Below are positions 36,339 through 48,445 of a DNA stretch of 64,000 bases, piece after piece; the first letter of the stretch is position 1; each line of letters opens with the position of its first letter. The stretch is from Latrodectus hesperus (lineage: Eukaryota; Arthropoda; Arachnida; Araneae; Theridiidae): the NCBI GenBank assembly GCA_037975125.1, contig CM075860.1:24758774-24822773 (forward strand). Reading direction: 5' to 3'. The position numbers and the translations under genes are program-made. The notes under the pieces were generated by a model. It searched no databases. It saw nothing but the letters and a program-made list of their open reading frames with translations, and was not told the origin of the DNA.

Positions 36339-38685
36339 TGTACTAAGATATCCTTTTTTTCTACTGTTTCACAACTTTCATCAATTCTAAGTTTATTAAG
36401 ATTGTTTTATAGATGTATATTTCTTTTGCATAAGAGAATGATTAATATTTGTAAATGATTTATCACGTTTTATAATATCTCTAAAAATCCACACAAGAAA
36501 TAATCACATTTATAAAACACTTGTAAGATTAATAAACTAATTGTATTTACTCTTTCATTGAGAAGCACTTAGACAAGAACAAAAAGATTTCTTAAAACTA
36601 TTTTCAAATCTTAAAAGAAATTTAAACATTGTTTTTTAATTATTTCTTCGGATAAATAACAGCACAGATATAATTTTGATTTATCATTATTTATTATATC
36701 ATGTTTAACTACTTATATTAAAATGCAAGTAATAGATACTGTAGTATATCCCAGTGAACTGTAAATATTCAATACATGACATTGAATTGTTTTGTAAATA
36801 ATTGATTTAGGAATTAGTAGGAAAAGAAATTAATTTACATTTAACAAAACTAATTTCTTTTGTTCTTCTACATATTGCTTAACATTAATATTCTGATTTG
36901 AAAATATGTTATCGAGAAATTATTGCATATATATGTGTACATTGCATTCTGATCTCAACGTTTTGTGCTTTAGAGATATAAAAAACATTCAAAATAAGAT
37001 AGAAATTTTTAAAGCGTTGATTTACTAACTCCACCCATTAAGTAATGAAAAGGAATACGTTGAAATATCAACTTCAAATAACTGAATTCATAGTTTGTCA
37101 TTTTATGTTCCCTAATTCATTGATAAGTAATTTACTTAAGCAAAAATATTTATTTCCAATATTTATTTTTATTTTGAAAAAAAAATAGGAAGCGCGCAAA
37201 ATTCTTTATCTTTAGAATCAGTAGCTGACACAATTTTATCTCAAGGTCCCAAACACTGCTCTTTACTCATATAAATCTTTTGAAATTTGTAACCTTTCAA
37301 TAACGCAATTAAATTCAGTGAATTCAGAATGATTTTTCCCTGAATCACATCTTAATATTCCTCTCATTGAAATTCTTTTCTTCATTTTTCGACAACGTGT
37401 CTTTGTTTGCTTAAACTTCTTTTTCACATTGTGAGAAAAATACAGCAACTGGCAATTTGATTTGGATATTAAATTTATGAAATACCAAATGTAAATAAGT
37501 TTTTTAGACTTATTTAACCATCTTAGACAAGAGACAGAATGTTTACTGTTATACATTTTTCCATTGCCACATATTATTTTTTGGAAATTAATAAAAAAAT
37601 TTTTTACATGCTTGATGTTACTGAATTATAAATTCTAGTATTTAAGAAATGGAGAATATTTTCCGTTTCTATATAAATTCGTAAAGGTATAGCTAATTAA
37701 TATTTCCTAACAGAAAATAAAAATGCCATCAAATCTCGTTTAAAGTGCACCTTTTTCACAAGTGATTCTCATAAAAAGGAAAAGAAAAAGTAAAAACATT
37801 TCCTCCATTAAAAACCAATATTTCGCAGATTCCGTGAACAGGTGACATCATGACGTCACGCATGCTATCTTTCGATATAGACGATGAGTTCTTATAAACG
37901 CAAACACAAATTTATCAAATGCTCTTAGAGAATTTTTTAATAAAAATAATTTGGTAAATTCATAATTTTATTAAATGAAATCAAAGAAAACTTTGTTTTT
38001 AAATTCTCAATTTAATAATTAGAGAAATATATTTAAATATCTTAATAGATTTTATGCTTTAAAATACATTTAATATTTTATTTTTGTAGACTCAAAAATG
38101 TAAAGTATATTTTCATAGATAATGTCGAGGAAACACACAAATATGGATCTATTAATCCAATACTTTAAATGTAAGTGTTCGCAAACTTCCACTGTTCTTT
38201 TAAGGTAGATGAGAAATTACCAGTGTGAATCAAATTCAAAAAATCCTAGTTAAGTGTCTTGAGTAAGAATCGATAAGAAGGCTTCGAAAAGATGTTTGCT
38301 TACAGAAATGTTCATCTCTTGAGGACATCAGCCTCTCCGCCCTGCTGGATGTGAGCAGCCCTTAAAAGTGGCCTTTCTTGGCGAATCTGGGGGTGTAGTA
38401 CTTGAAGAAATAACATTCTCGGCAGGGAAATCAGGAAAAAATGATCTTATCATAAATTGAGAAACATCACCTGATTCAAGATAATCATTTCCATAAACAG
38501 GAAATATCTTTCTATTCTATTGAAAAAAGTGGTGTATCATTGACAAGTAATTACTTTTCTACCAACTATGCTGAGTATTTTTTCGGAAATGAGAAAAATG
38601 TATATAATTAATACTAATGGCAGCAGTTTCCCTGTAGTAAAAATTATGTAACTGGTGTTATTATTTTGCTTAACACGCATTTCAC
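36339..38685. other. AT-rich non-coding stretch
   Basis: No gene recognised. A GC-richer patch at 38330-38430 and a CRE-like catgacgtcacgcatg at 37851 stand out. Confidence 0.45.
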
Positions 38686-38689
38686 CGTA

Positions 38690-38985
38690 CGACTAAGACC
38701 GACTTATGCGGCTCAAGTTCCAATGAATAACTTGAGTTTGCGCCTCCAGGTGGCGCCTCTTTCGATGTCCGAGGAGCCGCTCACTGCAGATGATTCGTGA
38801 CCACGTGATTATGACGACACTTGAGTTAGCACCCCTTCTCTGAGCTGGTGTAGCTTGACAATGTCTACAGAGTAAAAGATATTGTAACTGTGATCGTTTT
38901 TCAGTGACGCCACTGGTGTTCGGTTGTGAGTCAGGTATAGAACCCGTCACCTCTTCCAGTCGAGCCTTTGCATATTTTAATTTAC
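38690..38985 (-). mobile_element. Degenerate SINE
   Basis: gacgacacttgagttagcac on the + strand matches the complement of the SINE body seen at 48330 (gacgaggccacacctgagct), and the right end has a decayed B-box region (gacgggttctatacc on the - strand). Confidence 0.45.
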
Positions 38986-39494
38986 CTACAATACTAAATG
39001 TTTGATTTTTATGATGGGAGAAAAAAGCGCGAAGCATTTTCCAAAAATTTTTATTGGTCATTTTTCGGAAAGTTTTTTTTTCAACATAGCCTGTGGAATC
39101 GCATCTTCTCTTCGGAACTAGTAGGGTATATCTCCCCCAGTGGCGACATTTGCGACTATTTTTCGTCACCAAGCAATTCAAACGCTGTTGCCACTTAAAT
39201 AAAACCACATATATGACGCAAAAACATAAGGAAAAAATCTAACCTGTCAAAAAAAAAAATCCAAAGAGAAACAAAAATTTAAATCGGGAGCTGCGATGGG
39301 ATAACCGAAAACGCTATAATCTAAACAAAGGACGCCATATTTGGCGAGAAATCACTTGGTGGGGGGTTATATCATACTTATATTCTTCTCTTCCAACTAG
39401 CACATTACTTTGTCTCAAATAAAATATAACTAACCTTGAGGATCAAAATCAGTTGTAAATCCAGTTATGAGCACTCTGTTGTTGTCACAGAAGC

Positions 39495-39690
39495 ATAAAT
39501 TGTCTTGAACTGGTTATGCGCAATGTCATCCTTCCTTCACTTCAACAGTTTGTTGGTTCGATTCCCGTCTCGTGCACATGGTTATGTGCTACGATTCATA
39601 AAATTAACTCTATATTATAAATCCCGGTTTAGTATGAGTCTGAGCGTAAAATGCGATGGAATGAATCAATTAATAAATCTTCTTCGTCTC
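39495..39690 (+). mobile_element. tRNA-derived SINE, degenerate
   Basis: A-box-like ACTGGTTATGCGC and B box TGGTTCGATTCC with tRNA spacing; body piece ataaatcccggtttagt matches gtaagtcccggtctaatt of the copy at 24066. Confidence 0.65.
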
Positions 39691-41895
39691 CACTTACTTT
39701 GGTAGAACAACTAAAACAATCCGTTTAAATTATGAAAGATCTCAAGTTCGATTCTTTTGATGACAAAAATGTTATGTTCCTGTAAGCTTTCCACATGGAT
39801 GTGCGCTGGAAAGTTTCCTTCTGAATACAGTACACACTCTTCTCATGAGAAAAGTACAGTGCTCTGAGGACTATTCTTTCATCATCAAAGCTTAAGCTTG
39901 AATTAGATTTTGATTTATAATGACAACTGATCCACAATTGAGCCTAAGCATTTGACCGGTTCATGATTTTAAGTTACATTCAAAGATTAAATCAACACAC
40001 AAAATTAGCTTCCATTTTCCCGAGTTTTGTTTTGACACCTGTTTGATGACACAAAAACTACAAGAGTACTCCTTGTCTCGAGCGTCTCCAAGGAGCCTCT
40101 GGAGCGTTTTCAAGATAGGCTTCCTGAGCGCATGGTCAGCCACGTGACTCCTCTTTCAGCTCGTGTTAAAAAATTAACATTAGTTGAAACCCCGATGCTT
40201 TTGTATTTTTTTAAAAATCTAAATCAGTTATTATATAATATCCACCAGAGAAAGAGCAGAAAACTTCCTTCCCTTCTTCATATCAGACCAAAGACCGCCT
40301 CCCCTGTGTCACACTGTTAGCAGGATATAGGAGATTTGAAGGGATTTTTAACGCTTCATGTATTTTCCTTAATGGCAATAGAGTGTTTCAAAAATTGGTA
40401 AAATAATCAATAAAAACATAGCCCAAGCGTCATAGAGTAAAAAAATCCCAGCTCTAAAGCTTTTTTAACATTAATTACGAATATATATAGTTTTCAGTTG
40501 TAATAGTAGTTTTTTTTACTATTTGTGAAATTTGTTTTTATTGAAAGATTTTAAAATGCGCGCCATCCATTTGTTTCTTAAGCTCTCTGCTAAAGACAGG
40601 TTTCCGTGACGTCATAAAAAGTTTCAAAGTAACTTTCTCTCATTTTATAAAGTATAATATCTTATTGACAGAAAGATTGAGTAATCATTTTTGGTTATTA
40701 TTTAAAAAAATGCGGGCTTCTTGAATATTTTTTGGTTTGCCCAGTAACGCAATTTGTAGCCAAATACAATATTTTGTTTCTGTCTAAATAAATTATTTAA
40801 ACAATTCAATAAATAAAGTATAATACAAAATATTGTATTTTATAATATTTTGAAACAAGAATGCGCAAATATATAGAGGAAATTAATTACATTTTCCTAG
40901 AAAAGTGCTTAGCGTGAATAATCAAAAAGTATTTACTGGTGGTAATATGCGGCATTCCTAAATATGTAAAATATTATTTAAAAAAATTGTGTAAATAATA
41001 AAAACTTTGTCAGTGTTGTTGTCATGTCTAAATTATTTCGTGCATGAAGTTCATACTACAAACATAAAGTAATTATCTTAGAAACCTTCTGCTAGCGGCT
41101 TTTTGCTTGTCTTTGACCGCATTTCTGTGGCGGAAAATTAATAACGAACCCGCGATATTACGCCAAATATTCTCCTGCCAATTCTTTTACACAAAAGTTA
41201 CATCGGAAATGACATACTTTCAAAAGAAATAATTTTTTTAAAAATTCAATAATTAGTTTAATTCTATTTGAAACTTTAATTCAGTGGAAAAGAACAAAAC
41301 AATTATAATTTGGGAATGAATGTGAAATAATTATGAGCTAAAATCATATAGTCATGTCCTTTTTCAAAAAGACTAGAAACAAAAGTAAATAATAGATTAA
41401 AAAATATTTGTTTATAAATATGACTAAGAAATGCTTTTGCTTATTTTTCATACTCTGTTTTTACAAACTGACAGGTCAGGAGGATCAGGTAACTTTAATC
41501 AGTTGCCATAGCAGCGATTTTAAGACGGCGAAAATTTATTTTTTTGTAAAGGAATTTTGTTTGCTGTGGGGATAACGTATTCTTGACATATATTCGATCT
41601 AAAAATAAATCATCTGCGTTCAGAGCATTCTAGATATGAAATGTGCCCGAAAACCAACGAAGCTCCAGGGTTAGCAAAATTTAAAAATATCCATTTTGCA
41701 ATAAAATCATTTGTCTTCAGCAAACTCTCGTGCCCAGGAGGCTTGAGCCAGCCAAAGACCATCATGCTGAGAGGACTTATCCACGTCAGTATTCATGGAT
41801 TCTAATGTCTCTCATGTTGACTTCCTCACTTCGCCGGGAAGCAAATGAGCGTTTCATTGCGTCACTCAGCTAAAACAGGCGCTCCGAAAGCTAAT
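39691..41895. other. Non-coding stretch
   Basis: No gene recognised. Mostly AT-rich. Confidence 0.45.
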
Positions 41896-41899
41896 GTAA

Positions 41900-42200
41900 A
41901 TGTGCTAAAAAGAGGATAGTTGCACCTGAATTTGAATTTCTGGCAGATGTAAGACCTGACGGGTAAAAGAGGCGATCTTGTGTTGGGTTCCCGAACCAGC
42001 CTGAGGCAATCTGGCTGAGAAGGTCAATACAGGTTGAAAATATCTCAATGAGTACGACATTACGACATGATGTAGAGCGGTGTTTGCCAACTCAGGTGTC
42101 GACCTCATCACATCAGTTTGGTTCAAAATAACAAGGCGATGAGCTGTATTCGAAGCCATCATTCACCATAGGCAGGCACAAGTGGAAGCGTATCACCATA
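41900..42200 (+). mobile_element. Degenerate SINE
   Basis: gggttcccgaaccagcctgag resembles a B-box region; the following body (ccaactcaggtgtcgacctc, ggttcaaaataacaaggc) matches, in the opposite orientation, the copy at 48165-48445 (ctcaggtgtggcctcgtcac, ggttcaaaatgacgaggc). Confidence 0.6.
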
Positions 42201-42349
42201 ACCTCATCCAACTTAGTGGAAACAGTGTGTGGTTGATGTCAAAGGAACCGAGAGAGTATTAGAGAACAGGCTGCGTTCTGGTGAAGAGTAATGAAAGATT
42301 GCAAATTTATTTTTAGACGCTTGAAGGTGAGCTTTGCATATTGTCTAAA

Positions 42350-42535
42350 TATGTAAACATCGTGACCTCGCCATTTTTTCTCCTGCTCGCTTCCTTCGAT
42401 TCGGTGCTCGGCCGCTGCTCCAGTTCCGCCAAACTCTATTGGACTTCCGGCGGACATCCGGGCCCTGCTGCCAAAAGTCTGCCTCGGAACTGCTGATAAG
42501 GGCCCCAGTCGCCAAATTCATTATAAATTTTACTA
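42350..42535. other. GC-rich island, possible promoter or exon
   Basis: High-GC block (gctcggccgctgctcc, cttccggcggacatccggg) inside AT-rich DNA, about 3.5 kb before the first PKG exon seen. The - strand opens at 42457 with MSAGSPIEFGGTGAAAEHRI and continues EGSEQEKKWRG, which looks protein-like but is unassigned. The + strand contains cgccattttttctc, a Pho/YY1-like word. It could be an alternative 5' region of PKG or a first exon on the other strand. Confidence 0.3.
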
Positions 42536-42593
42536 CGTAATAATTCGCTCCTGCGGTTTCAGTTAGTTATTTTTGCCAAGTAAAGTACTCTTA

Positions 42594-43020
42594 AAACACG
42601 ATTTCATGCCCCCCCCCCTCATTTCACGCGCGGATTCCCCGAGCTATATTTCTGTACTGCGAACTTAATAACAATTTGTACAGTTCATAATCCATTTCGC
42701 ATACGTTTGCACATTGTGTTCTTATAGAATGAAATTACTTTATTAAATTTGCGTTTTTGGAATTATTTGATTTATTTGAAATGAACTGTTATTTTTTAGT
42801 TACATATGCATAAGCTCTTTATTTAAAATGTTCTTCATTTGGTTTTAATGAAACGCACCCATTTCGTTCATAACACAGTTTTTCCTCAATGTTCGACTTA
42901 AAACCCCTTTTAAAGAGAAAAATTAAAAGTGAATCAGTTTGCATAAAGCGTTATATGAAGTCGCGTTCCATGTGAATGTTCTCACAACGCATACCGCGGA
43001 ACTAATGTACTTTGTTACAG
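42594..43020 (+). repeat. Dispersed repeat P, copy 2
   Basis: Second copy of the segment at 25830-26372, same orientation, with several small indels and a c10 run near its start. Its left end lacks the cagtaatccctc motif seen in copy 1. Confidence 0.75.
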
Positions 43021-43104
43021 GGGGAGGCATCATGATATATCGCTTTCTGATGAATCAAAATACTGTCTGAATTTTTTATGGTCTCTTTTGACGGAAGAGC
43101 ACTC

Positions 43105-43275
43105 AGTCATCACCAACCATCAGCCGAACTGGCCTTCGGTTCAACAATTCCTGGACTCAAGTCTACCTAGGGCACAAGGATTTTCAGAATAGTTCCGAAT
43201 CCTTTTGCAGTTGTAGGTTCCAGGCTAAAGTGCTCTTCAAAAAATGACTGCTTGGCGACAAACAAATGAAGCCAT
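43105..43275 (+). mobile_element. SINE, decayed copy of the 24066 family
   Basis: cttcggttcaacaattcctg, cctagggcacaaggatttt, gttccgaatcctttt and aaaaaatgactgcttggcgac follow the 24066 copy step by step; the B box has decayed. Confidence 0.75.
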
Positions 43276-45295
43276 CAACCATCCTTAACAAACGTTATAA
43301 TTGAGCCATCGCTAAAAACTGAATATAACCAAATATGTAATATATCGTAGCCAAAAATTACCTTTCAGTGGTAAGATTGAAAGAACGTATCTAGAAAAAC
43401 CACGGGCAATAAATAATTTGAATAATTTCAAATCTCTACAGCTCTTCGTAATGTTTTTAATTGTTTTAATAGCTTGTGCTTATAAAAACAGCACCATTCG
43501 GTTAGAAATTCGTGTCCAAATCAGAGAGGCTTATTTAAGAAGCATTTCTTTCAAACACAAATACATGTTAATGTGATCTTATGAATTTCCAAATACTTTT
43601 TTCAAAAGTAAAAATGTGTTAAAAAATAAGATAATAATTATTACTGTAATTGTTTTTAGAAAGAGAGCCCTTTATTGAATATAATTAAATATCTAACAAT
43701 AATTTAATATGGTTTTTGTATTTTTTAAAGTCATTTAAAAACTCAGATTTATATTTACTTTCATTTATTTTGGCATATGAAAAGTTAAAATTTAAGCAAA
43801 TAAAATTAAATGTTTTAAATCGAAATAAGCTTAGTTGCCTATCCTGTAAAAATAGCAGTTTATCAAAAATTCATAAAAAGTAGTATAATTTCCAATATTA
43901 CAAATCCTAATAGTGCATTATTGGCAACATGCCAATAAACTGTAAAGCATTCACTGCAGATAGAACCGATTATATTTTTGTATGACGAATAAATAAATAT
44001 TTCATTTAACGTGCTTATTGGGCGGTAAAATTGCGCCATAACTCTATCACATTCATCTCGCCCACTCATGAGCGTACGATAATTCTAATAAATAATATAA
44101 AATATGGGATTGCACACAGAGTTCCGTTATATAATAAGATCCCTTTTTTCTGTCAGAGCTTTAATGATTTCTAAGAAAAAAATAAAAGCAAATAATTATT
44201 GGGTAATCTATTTTATGCAACTGCAATTTCTTCCTCTTTTATCTTATTCCTTATCACTGACCATTAATGGCTTCTAATTAGTTTTAATTGTGGGCTGAGA
44301 ACATGGAAATGATTTGTGAGATCTATTGAGCACTTTCGTACAGTACTCGCTCAGTTTGAATTACCTTTTTCTGTGTATCTCAATTCTGCAAAATAAATAC
44401 CCATTGATTTATTGCGCGCGGCATCACGAAATGGCTGCAAAATAGTTCACATGGAAATTGCAACAGAAATTAAAAGAAAAAGCTTTCACAGACATCTTTT
44501 TCTTTCTACAGTTTTTCTTGTTGAAGCAAATTATACTAAACACACATTTATTTTCCATTGTTTATAATTCATACGGAGAATCTCTTTTAAACTTTTAACT
44601 ATACATATTTTCCATATACAATATACAGGAAATGAAACCACGCATCGTCATCCATTGAAGTCACGTGACACCCACAGGTGGTGCCATTTCAAGAAACGTT
44701 ACATAACTGTTGATATTTAACGAAAGTATGATTTGTTATGAATAGAAAAAAAACTTTGAAAGAATCTTCTTGGAATAAATATTCAAGGAGTGTCCTGACA
44801 TAAGAATATTTTATAATTTATTGTTTTAAAATATATGTCGGTTGTAAAATTCAATATATTATTTATTAATGAATGAGTACATGTGCCTACTATAGTCACA
44901 TAATCCAATTTATTAAAGACGACTATTTTCTAATCTTCAATACCGTGCCAACACTGCTAAGTACAATATCTAAATTTAATCATTATATGTTGGGACTAAT
45001 TGCTACTTTGTTTACTTTCGGGACTCATTAATTTTCATCGTTATGATTATTCAAAGTTTAGGAAGTTGATTCTTCATCACCTAATGAATTGATTCACATT
45101 GTTTCAATATTTTAAGGGGCTTAGTAATATCTTAAGAGATTCATTTCTGTGGTGAGATGAGAAGGGTCTCGTGACTGATGAAGTCTCCGCTCATTGGACG
45201 GGAATGGAGCTCACGCAACCTTATTGCAGTGGCTTCACTGCACACAAGTCGGACGGACACATGCCGTCGACCAATAGGTGCAAGCCTTTCCCAAA
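43276..45295. other. AT-rich non-coding stretch
   Basis: No gene recognised. Confidence 0.5.
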
Positions 45296-45299
45296 AGCT

Positions 45300-45560
45300 C
45301 ACCCTTGCCCAATGGTATGGCAACGCTCCTTAAAGAGAAAGGTCTCAGGTTCGATCCTAGCCACTATTGAATGAGATGAATGTTTTGACACCTCGTCAGC
45401 CTAGCGTCGGATGTCTTTGTAGGGCATTTTGGCATCCACTACGTAAATTGTCTTACGGAAGGTTTTTCATGAATAGGAGTCCGTATTCATGTGTCACAAG
45501 GGTGGGAATCCGAAAAACTCCACAGCACCCACCTTGGCAGAAGCGAACCTGTTACCTTAT
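45300..45560 (+). mobile_element. tRNA-derived SINE
   Basis: A-box-like caatggtatggcaacgctcc and B box AGGTTCGATCC; a body with gacacctcgtcagcctagcg follows. No tail could be delimited. Confidence 0.6.
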
Positions 45561-46034
45561 TCTCTAGAGAGCAATACCCAATCACTGAGACACGGTGCAT
45601 GTTTGGGTGGGCTGGAATTTCTCTCTTGGCGATGTTCGAATGCTGTCTGTGAAAGGTTCTCTCGAATGGCTGCCAATGTTGAAAATCCCGACAATATCCA
45701 CGAGAATCTGTGTATTTGCTCCCTTACTTGTAGTTTCGTTACATTAAGTGAAATCCTTTCATGTACTTTTACTGTAAGGGCAATGGGAATACTTTGAGGC
45801 ATTCATTCGGTGGGTCTCTCTTTTGGTGTTGTGGCATAACCTTCTCAAATGGATGTCAATATTTTCTACACAAAACGATTATCACGTACTCATTTCTGTT
45901 GACTGCATGACACATCCCTGTTTTCCTGGAACACATTTTTAGTTTTTGCTTCAGGTGATTCTATCAAAAAAAGAATCACATATTGGAATTTATTTTTGCG
46001 CCTGGAATACTGACTTTGATCTCTTATTTTCTAG
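45561..46034. other. End of the PKG upstream intron
   Basis: No coding frame continuous with PKG; ends in the pyrimidine-rich acceptor ttgatctcttattttctag. Confidence 0.6.
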
Positions 46035-46207
46035 TCTGTCCTGGAGATAACTTCTCACGATGCTTCTTCCCATCCGGTCTCCAATTCTCTGCGCGAAGCC
46101 TCGGCAACAGGTGGCAAGAAGCAAGGGGTGTCCGGGGAGAGCGCCGCCCACGTCTCCGCCAAGATGCCGACCGGCTACCAGGTGGAGAAGCACGAGAAGG
46201 ACTTCAA
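46035..46207 (+). CDS. for: PKG exon a: linker and autoinhibitory region
   Basis: First recognisable coding exon of a cGMP-dependent protein kinase, the cytosolic Ser/Thr kinase activated by cGMP. It encodes 57 codons plus two bases, beginning SVLEI. The acceptor is ttattttctag; an in-frame TAG lies directly before it, so the frame must enter by splicing, in phase 0. The donor GTAAGA follows ...GAC TTC AA (phase 2). Residues 28-36 of the window peptide read KKQGVSGES, the place and form of the PKG autoinhibitory (pseudosubstrate-like) segment, followed by EKHEKDFK leading into the first cyclic-nucleotide domain. In family members this point follows the N-terminal leucine zipper (a ...KFQ/SVL junction), so the preceding exon should carry the zipper; I could not find it in the window. 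GC content is much higher than the surrounding intron. Confidence 0.85.
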
Positions 46208-47089
46208 GTAAGAGGAGACATTTCTGCTTTCATCACACGGAATTTCCTTCCTCCCTCTCGCAGCTCTCTGTAAATTTGCTTCCTTGCATGGCAATTGGCT
46301 CCTCGAGTGCAATGAGTCTCGTACCTGCAGATTGCACTGCAGTCTTTCCTGCACATCATTTGTGCAATTGCGTTGCACTGCAATCCATGTCGGTATTCGA
46401 GTTCGAGCACCATTTCGGTGTCTCAGCAAGCACATCGGCACGTGCAACGATGTTTTCAGTGGAAGTAATACATGTGTAAACAGGGATTGTGCGAACGTAT
46501 CACTGTTTACACATGTATTATTTCCATCGAACATTTTACTTTCTATAGTTCTTGATCATCATAATTTATTTCACCCAAATTGAAATTAATTTCATCAGAT
46601 TCTCTGTCTTAGAAAAGCAAATAATTGATTCCATGATATAAATTGATTTTCTTTATCATAATTTTAGCGTTGCCTTAGATTTTATATTATTTGTTATGAA
46701 GTGCTATTTTAATTCATTCCTTTCTGGTTATAAATATATTAACTTTTCTCATCTTACGAGCGCATGAATATGGGAAGAATTTTCCATAAATTTCATGAAT
46801 ACTCGAATTTTAATTTAAAAAGTTATGTAAGACATTACAAAATAGAAATAGCTTTTTATTTATATAAGGAAATGGTGTGAATATATGTTTTATGTTACTT
46901 GTGTGTATACATTAGTTCTATCAATGTAAGGATTTTTATTTTATTTTTAAATACCCTTTTTTTCATTTTCTAATTAACTTTTGTTCTTACTCAATTTATT
47001 GACTAAAAATTCAAAACTCAAAATAATAACAGAACTTTATTGCCGCGACCCCCAATGAGAATCCGGTGTAAAAACAGTTTTGCTTGCAG
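46208..47089 (+). other. PKG intron between exons a and b
   Basis: 882-bp intron, GTAAGA...TTGCAG. Its first 320 bases are unusually GC-rich and full of short inverted repeats built on tgcactgca-type words; the rest is ordinary AT-rich intron. It contains the hairpin listed separately at 46461-46525. Confidence 0.85.
46461..46525. repeat. Intronic hairpin, 23-bp arms
   Basis: Arms 46461-46483 and 46503-46525 are inverted copies matching at 22 of 23 positions (one G-A to G-T difference), separated by 19 bases; a further GAT/ATC pairing continues the stem into the loop. The left arm contains ATACATGTGTAAACAG. The size fits a small RNA precursor stem or the remains of a short inverted-repeat element; nothing in the sequence decides between them. 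Confidence 0.8.
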
Positions 47090-47259
47090 ATCGAAGCAGC
47101 TGATCAAGGACGCCATTCTCGGAAACGACTTCCTGCAGCACCTGGTGACGTCATCGCAGGCGAAGGAGATCGTGGACTGCATGTACCCGAAGGAGGCGCC
47201 CGCGGACTCCCTCGTCATCCGAGAAGGGGAACCCGGGAGACACCTCTACGTGTCCGCAA
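47090..47259 (+). CDS. for: PKG exon b: first half of CNB-A
   Basis: Second PKG exon in the window: 170 bases, acceptor ttgcttgcag, donor GTAATT. It completes the split Lys codon from exon a (AA|A) and ends with one base of a Lys codon (phase 1). It encodes the N-terminal helices and first beta strands of cyclic-nucleotide-binding domain A, for example SKQLIKDAILGNDF, KEIVDCMYP and VIREGEPGRHLYVSA. The IVD.MYP and REG..G..LYV stretches are typical of PKG CNB-A, and the HLYVSA wording resembles arthropod foraging-type PKG rather than vertebrate PKG I (inference from memory of the family). The exon is strongly GC-rich, unlike its flanks. The intron before it is 882 bp and the one after it 4572 bp. 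Confidence 0.93.
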
Positions 47260-48164
47260 GTAATTCTTCACTCTTTCCCATCGCTCATCTTCGCGCATTT
47301 TAACCAGAACCAGTTAACACACTGCTCGGCTACGTCAACATTCATCTCTCTTATATTGATGCTTATAAGAGGTTTCTGAGTTACAAACTGAGTCTCGCGC
47401 GCGACTCAGAAACCGGATGCAGCTTAAAGAAAAAAATTGGAAGAATATGTTTATTTTTCTATTAAAACTGGATGCGTTAAACCGTATCTTGTGAAAATGA
47501 TTGGAAGAAACACATTTTCGGAAGGGGGAGGATAAAGAAATAAATTAAAGTTCTCAGTAAAGTAAAATTAAATGACACTTTTTATTGCATCTTCCCAAAT
47601 CCTTCTTTCATAGAAATAAATACTGTAAAATTTTATCACGAAAATACATTTTGGAAATGATTCCCTTAGCATTCTTTTTAATGAAATAGAACACCTGTAG
47701 AATTTTCAGATATTTTACTCTTGCCGTTTTGAAAAGGTGACTTTGCATTCATTTCCTTTGCGTTCTTTCTGTTTCAAGAGAGTCTTTTAATTTATGGAAA
47801 TCAATCTATTACTATACTCGATTTGCTTAAGTGCTAAACGCTTCTCTTGTAACGGGGTAATAAAAGATTCTCTAATGATGAAAAAATAATTCTCACATAT
47901 TTGATACTGAACTTCTTGAACTCAGCAGGTCAAAAATGGAAATCCATCTTAAATTTGGTGCAGTGTCTTGAATAAATGAAATGTATTCCTAAAATTTCAA
48001 TATTTATTCGATTTAGATTTTAAATTATTTTTTATAGAATTTACGTGCAAAAATTTATTTCATTTTGTCACTGTACTCTTGATTTTTCGTTCCAGTAGCC
48101 AATTTGATTGTGATAGAAGAAGAAAAATTATTTTATTGCAATCTAGGGAACAGTGTGTGTGTTA

Positions 48165-48445
48165 AAAGTTGTTGTTGCACATGACACTTGGACAAGCCAA
48201 GCTCGCTATGCCGTTGGCTATGCGAATTTAAGTCAATAGAGTGCACACTTTCGTTTTGGATCAGAGCACCACGAAGGTGAAAGTACGACTTTGCTCTATT
48301 AAGGTGCCTCGTCATTTTGAACCACGGTCAGGTGACGAGGCCACACCTGAGCTGGCACCCTCCTCTCCACATCCACGCCACACCAGCGGAAGGACTTTGG
48401 TCGTCACAGATGAACGTGGACACGTCCCCAACCCACGGGTGTGTT
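48165..48445 (-). mobile_element. SINE, (CAA)n tail, in a PKG intron
   Basis: On the + strand starts gttgttgttgc, then gacacttggacaagccaagc, gatcagagcaccacgaaggt and gtgacgaggccacacctgag. The 3' module is shared with 19599-19905 but the body is different. The tRNA head is not recognisable. Confidence 0.75.

Noticed and set aside
38693..39208. 171-codon - strand frame
   Set aside because: Half of it overlaps a degenerate SINE and the rest AT-rich DNA; no domain and no splice context support a gene.
45950..45960. gcttcaggtgatt as a possible donor of the missing PKG zipper exon
   Set aside because: No open frame with heptad Leu precedes it, and it would leave an intron of only about 80 bases.
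46060..46479. 139-codon + frame overlapping PKG exon a
   Set aside because: Wrong frame relative to the PKG exon and runs across its splice donor; a by-product of high GC.
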